Assembly: GCA_017448375.1 (NCBI GenBank)
Contig: JAFSLR010000313.1
Span: 1-64,000, forward strand
Origin: Synergistaceae bacterium
Lineage (GTDB): Bacteria; Synergistota; Synergistia; Synergistales; Aminobacteriaceae
Direction of reading: 5' to 3'
Length of the DNA: 64,000 bases
Shown: piece by piece, positions 33,326 through 41,070 of the stretch
How the letters are laid out: each line of letters starts with the position of its first letter
Numbering within the stretch: position 1 is the stretch's first letter
Notes under the pieces: generated by a model
What the model saw: the letters and a program-made list of their open reading frames with translations, nothing else
What the model was told of the DNA's origin: nothing
Databases searched by the model: none
Position numbers and translations under genes: made by a program

Positions 33326-36300
33326 TTGCTCTTTGCACAAAAAGCAAATTTGAATAAAGAAGGATTAAAAAAGAAGGAATCAATCATTAAACAGAAATAT
33401 TACGCATTTATAAGTTACAGTCATAAAGATCAAAAAATAGCGAAGAAACTTCAAACAAGATTACAGCATTATCACCTTCCAACATCGTTGCGAAAAGCGA
33501 ATCCAGATTTACCGAAGAATCTTCGCCCAATTTTTATTGATGAATCGAATCTCGTTGGTAGTGTTTTGAAGGAAGCGCTTCAGAATAATCTTAGTCAGTC
33601 GAAGTACCTGATTCTGATTTGCTCGCCGAACAGTGCGAAATCTGAATATGTGAACGATGAGGTCAGATACTTCATAGAGAATGGCAAGGGTGACAGAATT
33701 ATTCCGTTGATTGTAGATGGTGTGCCACATTCTGAACGTGAATGCTTTCCGCCGGCACTTCTCGAACTTCCCAGAGAACGTGAACTACTTGGGATCGATT
33801 TGAAAAAATTTGGAGTTCGTGGGGCATTCCTTCGAGTGATAGCGACAATGCTGGGACTTGATTTGGATAATTTCGTTTCGTATGAGGATCGGATCAGAAG
33901 GAAACGAAGCATGATCTTAACCTCTATCGCAGCAGCGATTATGTTTTTTGCTGGATTCTTAATCTGGCAGAATGTCCCCCACACGCACTATTATCGAACG
34001 TATGTCTACCGTTGGGAAAAACCAATCGGATTATTCGAAGTAGAATCCGAAGCTGCTCGTAAAAGAATGGCGTACACTTACAAATTCACAACTTTGAAGG
34101 GAGAAGTTCAGAAGATTGAGCGCATAAATTCAGCCGGAGTTCTGGTTAATCCGTTAAATCCTACACCGCTTCTCGAACCAGCCAAAGTTGAATTTCGTCC
34201 GGATAGTTCAGTCGATTATTTTGACATTTACGGACACAGAATTTACAGGAAAAGACATTTGAGTATGAGAGTTGTCGATTTTTATTGTGGAAAATATAGT
34301 GAAATTCCTTACGCTTTTCAGTTCGATAATCTTAGTGTTCTTGATTCGGAGTTAGAAGATCCCGGAACCAATGGGGGGCGAGAGAATATAGATACAGGAA
34401 ATATTATCCGTATGACACTTGAATTTGATGATAACGGTTACATAGTCAAGCAAATTTTCCGTCGTACTGCTGAGAGTGGCAAGGACAAACGCGGTTTTTT
34501 CACTCGCGATAAAAAGGGCAGATGGGGGTTGGGTTATACAGTTGATGAACTCGGAAGAATCACAGCAATTCACAATTTAAACTTGAAATGGGAAATTATG
34601 CCGATTCAGGGGATTTATACTCAGAAATTCGACTATGAAAATTCTCCGTATCCTGTGAAAATTTCATATGCTGGTAAAGACGGTGAACCTGTTGAGGGCG
34701 AGGATGGGTACGCATTTACGACCGTAAGTTATGATGAGTATTTCAATGCCGTCAAAGTGTCAAATTTTGATACTGATGGAAAGCTCACCACAGATATTTC
34801 TGAAACACGCTACACCTATGATACAAACGGCTTCAGAACTTCAGAAAGCTATTACGATGCGAATCTCGAACCTATTCTTGTCAGAGAGGGCTATTTCTGC
34901 GTTAAATTTACAAATGACACAAATGGTAGAATTATTAGAGGTTCTTACTATAACACCAAAAACGAAAAAACCGTATGTTTAAGTGGATACGCAGAGTTTG
35001 TTCGTAAGCTCAACGAAAATGGTCAGCTTTTGCTAGAGACTTATTATGATGTTGAAGGAAATTCAGTTGCAAATTACCACAATAATATTGTATACGCTTG
35101 CAAGATCACTTATGAAAATGGATTTATTCATAAAATCGAAAATTTGGATCAAAATGGGAATCTAACGCTCAACGACGAAGATTTTGGCTATGCATCACAA
35201 ATAAGGACGTATGACACTGACGATGATAAGATCGTTGGAATAACTTATCTTGACACGGAAGGCAACAAAATTCTTATATCAGACGGGTTCTCTGAAGGAT
35301 TTGCCGAGATACGTTACACATATGATACAGGCAACATAACCAGCGTATCGTTCTATGGCGATAAAGGAGAGGCAGTTTGTGTATATGATACTGCAAAAAC
35401 AGTTTATGAGTGGGAAAACGGGAGTATGATTTCCGTTAAATTTTTCGGAACAGATGGGAACCCTGCTATAGCCAGGGGGTACTCCAAAGCTGAATATGAG
35501 TACGACGAGAATGGTCTGCAAATCTGGGAGCGATATTATGGAGTGAACGGCGAACGTGTAAATACCACATTTGCACGTGAAGCACTTCCTGGTGTTGATG
35601 GGCGTTCTGCAATCAAACACACTTATGATTCAGATGGAAATGAACTGACTTATGAAGAATTTGACGCAAACGATAATTCTATCTCATTCAGCGTTATGAA
35701 TATAAGTGATGAAGCTGAAAAGGTTGAGTGGCTCAGAAATGCTGCTGAACAAGGCGACGCGCGAGCGCAATATACTCTCGGTGAGATGTATCACGGGGGG
35801 CTGAGTGTTGAGAAAAAATATGTTGAAGCTGCAAAGTGGTTCAGGAAAGCTGCTGAACAGGGGTACGCATACGCACAATTTAATCTTGGCAATATGTATT
35901 ACAACGGTGAAGGTGTCAAGAAAAATAAATCTGAAGCTGTAAAGTGGTTCAGAAAAGCTGCAGATCAGGGCTATGCCTATGCACAATTCAATCTTGGTAA
36001 TATGTATTACAACGGTGAAGGTATCAAGAAAAACAAATCTGAAGCTGCAAAATGGTTTAGAAAAGCTGCCGAACAAGGAGATGCGGAAGCACAATTTAAT
36101 CTTGGCGATATGTATTACAATGGTGATGGCGTCAAGAAAAATAAATCCGAAGCGGTCAAGTGGTTTAAGGAAGCTGCATTACGAGAAGATAACGATGCGC
36201 AGTATACTCTTGGAGTAATGTATTACAATGGTGAAGGTGTTGTGCAAAATAAACCTGAAGCTGTTGAATGGTTCACAAAGGCTGCAGAAGGCGGTGTTTC

Positions 36301-36388
36301 TGAAGCAGTCGAATGGCTCAGGAAAGCATCTAAACAAGGAGTTATCGAGGCTCAAAACGCGCTCAAAGAACTGGGCGAAACTTGGTAA
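33326..36388 (+). CDS. TIR-transmembrane protein with YD-like and Sel1 repeats
   Basis: The ORF has 1020 codons from TTG 33326. The true start is unclear: the TIR begins only ~25 codons in (KYYAFISYSHKDQK), and AGAAGGA lies just before an ATC-ATT pair at about 33384. The TIR covers ~24-165, with a RELLGIDL end typical of membrane TIR proteins. One transmembrane segment follows at about 194-213. Residues ~300-830 are repeats of the form YDENGxxxxxxYYDxxG, like RHS/YD or MORN-type beta repeats. Residues ~838-1015 are five to six Sel1 repeats with highly similar DNA (35.8-36.3 kb). The layout suggests a cytosolic TIR tethered to the membrane with an external or periplasmic repeat region. There is no NB-ARC. 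Function is unknown beyond probable NAD-linked signalling. Confidence 0.8.
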   Translation: MLFAQKANLNKEGLKKKESIIKQKYYAFISYSHKDQKIAKKLQTRLQHYHLPTSLRKANPDLPKNLRPIFIDESNLVGSVLKEALQNNLSQSKYLILICSPNSAKSEYVNDEVRYFIENGKGDRIIPLIVDGVPHSERECFPPALLELPRERELLGIDLKKFGVRGAFLRVIATMLGLDLDNFVSYEDRIRRKRSMILTSIAAAIMFFAGFLIWQNVPHTHYYRTYVYRWEKPIGLFEVESEAARKRMAYTYKFTTLKGEVQKIERINSAGVLVNPLNPTPLLEPAKVEFRPDSSVDYFDIYGHRIYRKRHLSMRVVDFYCGKYSEIPYAFQFDNLSVLDSELEDPGTNGGRENIDTGNIIRMTLEFDDNGYIVKQIFRRTAESGKDKRGFFTRDKKGRWGLGYTVDELGRITAIHNLNLKWEIMPIQGIYTQKFDYENSPYPVKISYAGKDGEPVEGEDGYAFTTVSYDEYFNAVKVSNFDTDGKLTTDISETRYTYDTNGFRTSESYYDANLEPILVREGYFCVKFTNDTNGRIIRGSYYNTKNEKTVCLSGYAEFVRKLNENGQLLLETYYDVEGNSVANYHNNIVYACKITYENGFIHKIENLDQNGNLTLNDEDFGYASQIRTYDTDDDKIVGITYLDTEGNKILISDGFSEGFAEIRYTYDTGNITSVSFYGDKGEAVCVYDTAKTVYEWENGSMISVKFFGTDGNPAIARGYSKAEYEYDENGLQIWERYYGVNGERVNTTFAREALPGVDGRSAIKHTYDSDGNELTYEEFDANDNSISFSVMNISDEAEKVEWLRNAAEQGDARAQYTLGEMYHGGLSVEKKYVEAAKWFRKAAEQGYAYAQFNLGNMYYNGEGVKKNKSEAVKWFRKAADQGYAYAQFNLGNMYYNGEGIKKNKSEAAKWFRKAAEQGDAEAQFNLGDMYYNGDGVKKNKSEAVKWFKEAALREDNDAQYTLGVMYYNGEGVVQNKPEAVEWFTKAAEGGVSEAVEWLRKASKQGVIEAQNALKELGETW

Positions 36389-36452
36389 ATCATAAAAAAT
36401 GAAAATCAAAAAGTGACTGTAAAATAGTTTGCGTAAATGGTGAATACTAAGA

Positions 36453-36668
36453 ATTATCGAAGGAGCCTTAAAGTGTGAAGTAGTTCCAGTGAATGACCTT
36501 ATCGCCTTCAAAGCAGCCGAGATACGGAGCTGCTATGAAGCATTCAAACAAATGGACGCATTGCAGTTAGCGACGGCGATCGTTTCAGGGGCGAATGTGT
36601 TTTACACAAACGATGAACAGCTTTTGCAGTTTCGGGAGATAGCGGTAAGCCCGTTTGAAAGGGCTTAG
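36453..36668 (+). pseudogene. C-terminal remnant of a PIN-domain (VapC-like) toxin
   Basis: An open frame with no usable start encodes the last ~60 residues of a PIN ribonuclease: MDALQLATAIVSGANVFYTN then DEQLLQF, containing the conserved Asp and TND acidic residues, ending with TAG at 36666. The N-terminal half with the first catalytic Asp and any VapB antitoxin are gone. The remaining bases of 36389-36806 hold only the promoter of the next gene. Confidence 0.6.
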
Positions 36669-36735
36669 TATCCTCTCAACATCTCCCCCAATCTTTTATT
36701 ACTTGTTTTTGACAGTCTCCTTCTTGAGAATATTT

Positions 36736-36744
36736 TGCTATAAT
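36736..36744 (+). promoter_or_regulatory. Extended -10 promoter for the M23/LRR gene
   Basis: TGCTATAAT (TG at 36736, TATAAT 36739-36744) lies 62 bases before the start codon. A good TTGACA exists but 24 bases upstream, too far for normal spacing. GGAGGTG precedes the ATG by six bases. Confidence 0.45.
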
Positions 36745-36806
36745 ACTTTATGTTTCAGTTTATAGTTTATTTAAAGTAGTGTTCAGAAAATTTTAGGAGG
36801 TGTAAC

Positions 36807-39632
36807 ATGAGAAAGTATGGCATTGTGATAATGGTGATGTTTGTGCTTGCGGTGAGTTCGTGCGCATGGGCCGATAAACTTTTTGATTGTCCGATAAAGA
36901 ATGTTCCTGCGAGTATTTCTTGCCTATATGGAGATGCAGGTTATAAGGGGCACACCGGCTATGATTTAAAAGCTGATTACGGTACTCCTATATACGCGCT
37001 GTTTGACGGTAAAGTTACGTACAGGGTGATTTACAGCGACAGAAAAAATGATGAGAAATACCATTCATGGAGCTATGGGAATGTCTTAGAGCTTACGAGC
37101 GATGGGGTGATTGAAGGGAATAGATATTCAATGCTTGTTGCGCACCTGAGTGAGTTTGACGGGAAAAGATATACTGTCCCATCTACAATAGATGGAATTG
37201 AACTCATCTGTGATCATGATGATGTTGCTGACAGAGGGTCTTATGACGGTGTCCCTAAAAAATGGATATGTGAAGAAGGTATGCCAGTCAAGAAGGGGCA
37301 ACTGATAGGTTATTCTGGTAACTGTGGGAACTCAACAGGGGATCACCTTCATATTGAAATAAGAGTGAATGGGAGATTAGTTGATCCAGATGGCTACATA
37401 TCTAGAGAACGTTTTGTAGGAGAATATGTAGAGTCTGTGAAAATAGATGAAGATAACTTTCCGGATGAGAAATTTCGCGCAGCATTATTAAATCGATATG
37501 ACCCTAATCATGACGGCATATTAACTGGAGAGGAAATAGAAAATATCAATAGCTTATTTATTGAGTTAGAGGGCATATCTAATCTCAAAGGAATTGAATA
37601 CTTCACGGTCCTTAAAGGGCTTTTCTGCGATCAGAATCTGCTAACGGAATTAGATGTCAGCAAAAATACAGCTCTTGAGCAACTTAATTGTGATAATAAC
37701 CAGTTAAGGGTTCTTGATGTTGGCAATAATACTGCTCTTAGAATCCTTTACTGCCATAACAATCAGCTTGTATCACTTGATGTAAGCGGCTGTTCAGATC
37801 TGCAATATCTGTATTGCAATAGTAATCAATTAACCGCACTAGATTTGAGCGGCTGTAATGCTCTGAAGCATATCGAGTGTAATAAGAACCAGTTGACAAC
37901 ACTGGATATAGATGGTTGTTCTAAACTGCAAGAGCTGGACTGTTCAAGTAACAAGCTGACTACGCTTGATTTTGGTAGCCAGATGTACAGAGACAGTTGT
38001 ACCAATCTTTTAGAGTTAAATTGCTCTAATAACCAGTTAAACGATCTGGATATGGGTAGTTGTCATGCTCTTCAAACTCTTACATGCTCATATAATACAT
38101 TAACCACTCTTAATTTGAGTGGTTGTAAGCATTTATATAGTATTACCTGTGATCATAATCTGCTGACTGTAATTGATATAACTAGCTACCCACAGGCAAT
38201 TGTGTTTTGTGATGAGGGTGTTAACGTAATTCGTGAATCTAAGCCCAAAATCACCACGACATCTCCTGATGATGCGGTATTGGGTATGCTGTATTCCTTC
38301 CAGCTTACAGCAACAGGCTCTGATACTATAACGTGGACATATACAGGAACCATTCCTGAAGGTCTTAATTTTAGTGCATCAGGTCTCATTATCGGAATAC
38401 CAACTAAAGCGCAAACGTGTACCTTTGTTGTGAAGGCATTAAACAGTTATGGTGAAGATACAAAAGAGTTGACGCTAACAGTATCATCTTCATCTCCTAT
38501 TAGTATCACCACATCTAGCCTCAAAACCGGAACAATCGGGAAGTCCTACAGTGTAACGCTCAAAGGCAAAGGAACAAAGCCACTCACGTGGTCAGCAGAG
38601 GGGCTTCCCAATGGTCTCAAGTTCAGCGAGAAGGGAAAAATCTCCGGCAAACCGATAGAGTTCGGGACGTTTAATGTGAAGTTTACACTCTCGAATGGTG
38701 CAGGGAGTACTACGAAGGAATTACCGCTTACGATCAAAGGTATTCCGCCGAAGATTTCCGGCAGTCTCGCAAAAGCTGAACTTAATGTGCCCTACTCTTC
38801 CGGTTTAAGACTCACGAAGGGAAGTCAGCCTATCACGTGGAGTGTAACAGGGAATCTTCCTGAAGGACTCTCATTCGACGCATCAACAGGAATCATCTCA
38901 GGTACCCCAGAGTCCTACAAGAGTTCAGGCTTCAAACTCACAATAACAGCTTCCAATGGTGCTGTGGAGAAGTCGAAGTCTGTGAAGCTCAAGGTTAAGG
39001 GAACGAAGCCCAAGATCACAACTAGCCTGCCGAACGCAACGGTAGGACAGCCATATACAGCTGCTCTAACCGCAACAGGAAGTGAGCCAATCACATGGAC
39101 AGCGACGAATCTTCCTGAAGGTCTCAGCCTTAATGGGGATACAATTTCTGGCACACCAACTGGAGCGGCGAAGTCCTATAAGGTGAAGCTAGTGGCGAAA
39201 AATCCTGTGAAGTCCGTCAAGAAGACTGTGACTCTCAAGGTCAACGCAGCATCTGCCCAAAGTGCCCCCGTAACGTCTCAGGGAGACGAGGAGTTGTATT
39301 CATTCGGCGAGTATTCGCCACTTCCAGAGTTGAAGCTCACGCCAGAGTTGGAACTCACGAAGGGGTATACCGTTGTTGCGGAGCTTGGAACAATATCGGC
39401 TGACGAAGCTGGAATGTACGAGTTCGATGTAGTGTTGAGCGATAACGCCCCAGAGGGAGCGGAATTAGTGTATATCGCCAATTCTGACAATCCTTCGGAG
39501 GACGATGAGATAGTGGAGTTCTATGATGAAACTGGAGCAGAGACCACAGTAGTTCCCGAAAACCGAAACATTACTGTGTCGATATGGCTGAACGAAGGAG
39601 TAATTTACTCTCCAGTTATAGCAGTGAAATAA
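36807..39632 (+). CDS. Secreted M23-like/LRR/Ig-repeat surface protein
   Basis: The 941-residue exported protein has a signal peptide (residues 1-24) whose end can be read as a lipobox (VSSC at 18) or as an AxA site (AWA/D). Residues ~30-205 form a LytM/M23-type domain with GHTGYD and GDHLHIEI, carrying the His/Asp zinc ligands. A short EF-hand-like loop follows (DPNHDGILTGEE near 233). About ten Cys-containing leucine-rich repeats (L..LDVSGCS.L..L.C..N.L) cover 250-480. Four He_PIG-type Ig repeats (P..ITT..L..A..G..Y...L.A.G..PITW) cover ~485-805. A C-terminal GEYSPLPEL region ends it. The repeats fit adhesion; the peptidase domain suggests cell-wall cutting or binding. A strong terminator follows at once. 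Confidence 0.88.
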   Translation: MRKYGIVIMVMFVLAVSSCAWADKLFDCPIKNVPASISCLYGDAGYKGHTGYDLKADYGTPIYALFDGKVTYRVIYSDRKNDEKYHSWSYGNVLELTSDGVIEGNRYSMLVAHLSEFDGKRYTVPSTIDGIELICDHDDVADRGSYDGVPKKWICEEGMPVKKGQLIGYSGNCGNSTGDHLHIEIRVNGRLVDPDGYISRERFVGEYVESVKIDEDNFPDEKFRAALLNRYDPNHDGILTGEEIENINSLFIELEGISNLKGIEYFTVLKGLFCDQNLLTELDVSKNTALEQLNCDNNQLRVLDVGNNTALRILYCHNNQLVSLDVSGCSDLQYLYCNSNQLTALDLSGCNALKHIECNKNQLTTLDIDGCSKLQELDCSSNKLTTLDFGSQMYRDSCTNLLELNCSNNQLNDLDMGSCHALQTLTCSYNTLTTLNLSGCKHLYSITCDHNLLTVIDITSYPQAIVFCDEGVNVIRESKPKITTTSPDDAVLGMLYSFQLTATGSDTITWTYTGTIPEGLNFSASGLIIGIPTKAQTCTFVVKALNSYGEDTKELTLTVSSSSPISITTSSLKTGTIGKSYSVTLKGKGTKPLTWSAEGLPNGLKFSEKGKISGKPIEFGTFNVKFTLSNGAGSTTKELPLTIKGIPPKISGSLAKAELNVPYSSGLRLTKGSQPITWSVTGNLPEGLSFDASTGIISGTPESYKSSGFKLTITASNGAVEKSKSVKLKVKGTKPKITTSLPNATVGQPYTAALTATGSEPITWTATNLPEGLSLNGDTISGTPTGAAKSYKVKLVAKNPVKSVKKTVTLKVNAASAQSAPVTSQGDEELYSFGEYSPLPELKLTPELELTKGYTVVAELGTISADEAGMYEFDVVLSDNAPEGAELVYIANSDNPSEDDEIVEFYDETGAETTVVPENRNITVSIWLNEGVIYSPVIAVK

Positions 39633-39635
39633 ATT

Positions 39636-39667
39636 CTGCCCTGCTCTATTCCAGCAGGGCAGTTTTT
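39636..39667 (+). terminator. Rho-independent terminator
   Basis: CTGCCCTGC (39636-39644) pairs perfectly with GCAGGGCAG (39654-39662) across a nine-base loop and is followed by TTTTT. It ends the surface-protein transcript. Confidence 0.92.
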
Positions 39668-39787
39668 AAGTCTTATCTGTCGTTCTCTTACCGACCAGCT
39701 AAAGAATAATTATCCTTCACCTGCGACAGCGAAGATGAGCACACTTATCGGAAGAAGTGATAAAGGGGAGTCCTTGCTCAACTGAAT

Positions 39788-39931
39788 GTTATTGCCGAAT
39801 ATCTCATGTAGTCTTTTCGGGAGCTAGCAAATGCTGAATTGAGCGGTGCTGAATGGTGCTGAAATAGCGTTGCAGGGAATACGATTGTAGGATAGCTCCC
39901 TCAAAGCCAACATTCAATATTCGGCAATAAC
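39788..39931. repeat. Small inverted-repeat element (MITE-like)
   Basis: The 15-bp arms GTTATTGCCGAATAT and ATATTCGGCAATAAC flank 114 bases. A nested 8-bp pair, GGGAGCTA (39819-39826) and TAGCTCCC (39893-39900), lies inside, and the centre holds three TGCTGAA repeats. The element codes for nothing. It fits a miniature transposable element or a structured RNA. The rest of 39668-40055 shows no gene. Confidence 0.55.
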
Positions 39932-40055
39932 CTATCCAGACTATTCTGATAGGGCTGTCCGCAGTCTTTATTCCTTTCAATAACAATGACATACTCTTTC
40001 ATTGTGAGCATGCTTTCATGTGATAGTCATAGACGCACAATGATTTCACAGTATT

Positions 40056-40994
40056 CTAGAGCATTCGCAGATCGTCAAGAGATAGATCTGTGAATTGGTG
40101 AATTTGAGCATCGCTCATTCCAGCATTGCGTAATCGCCTAGCAGTATCAAGTTTTTCTTCTCGCCTTCCGCGTGCTTCACCGCGCTCTTCTCCGACAGCA
40201 ACTCCGTCATAAAAAATGCTTCTACCTTCGTAATCAAGAACTCTGCCACCCATAATTTCTTTCACCTCTTTCTGGATATTGTCATACTTAGCGGCGATGT
40301 TTTCAAGAACCTTTTTACTCATTTCCAAGATTGTTCTTCTGTCATGAGTAAAGATTTTCCTTTTCTGAACGGCCTGCTCAAGTCTTGTCATGAAATCAGA
40401 GTATTCTCTTTTTAGCTTTTCCAGTTCCGCAGGGTCATGCTCGTATTTTGAGAAATTCTTCTCCAGATTGAAGATATAGAAAGGCAAGAGGAAGTATAGA
40501 TCCTTCTCAAAGATTTGAGCCAGAGAGTATGAATTGACTTTCATGATAGGAACGTCAAAATCAACCGTCCCACCAGGAGTATTGATAACAATGTTCATAG
40601 CGTCAGGAGTATCCTTCTTTGTTCTTAAGAAAAGAACAGCGGCGTTAGGAATGGTGACGATGAGCTTGTGTTTGAGAATTTTGCCTGAATCGAGGGCTTC
40701 CTGAGTAATATACTCAAAAATTCGAATGAGCATGGTATCGTCAGCGGTGGATTGGCACTCAAAGATATACTTATCTTCTTGACGGCCTGAAATGATAGAG
40801 AAGGAACTATCAGTAATTCTTTTCTGCTCATTTCCGTCTTGCTGGTTAATGAAGTGCTCATTGGGGTGAGTAATAATTTTTTCTTTGCCTGTATAATTCT
40901 TGCCAAAAATCTCGTTGATGACAGGAATAAGGAGCTGAACACAATCATTCATTAGGGTCCTAAAACAATCATCGTACGGGCTGGCAATGTTCAT
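40056..40994 (-). CDS. Rpn-family PD-(D/E)XK nuclease
   Basis: The 312-residue protein has the nuclease core with Asp in ITDSSF and ECQS (DKYIFECQSTADD), preceded by YDDCFRTLMND and followed by a conserved IMKVNSYSLAQIFEKDLYFLLPFYIF region. A helical tail carries a basic GEERGEARGRREEKLD stretch. This is the Rpn/PDDEXK_3-type group common in gut Firmicutes and Synergistota, often annotated as transposase-like. An AGAGG-type ribosome-binding site lies before ATG 40994. It stands alone between the inverted-repeat element and recD2. No sign of decay. Confidence 0.85.
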   Translation of the reverse strand: MNIASPYDDCFRTLMNDCVQLLIPVINEIFGKNYTGKEKIITHPNEHFINQQDGNEQKRITDSSFSIISGRQEDKYIFECQSTADDTMLIRIFEYITQEALDSGKILKHKLIVTIPNAAVLFLRTKKDTPDAMNIVINTPGGTVDFDVPIMKVNSYSLAQIFEKDLYFLLPFYIFNLEKNFSKYEHDPAELEKLKREYSDFMTRLEQAVQKRKIFTHDRRTILEMSKKVLENIAAKYDNIQKEVKEIMGGRVLDYEGRSIFYDGVAVGEERGEARGRREEKLDTARRLRNAGMSDAQIHQFTDLSLDDLRML

Positions 40995-41070
40995 AGTTAA
41001 TCACCTCTTTGAGAATTAAGCGCCCCATTTTAAGAGTCTATTATTAGGAGACCCCTTTATATAAGCCTAA

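Noticed and set aside
35820..36290. Regular ~108-bp DNA repeats that resemble a CRISPR-like periodicity
   Set aside because: They encode in-frame 36-residue Sel1 repeats of an intact protein, with no spacers or cas genes.
37640..38190. Periodic ~63-bp repeats
   Set aside because: These are coding leucine-rich repeats in the secreted protein, not a repeat array.
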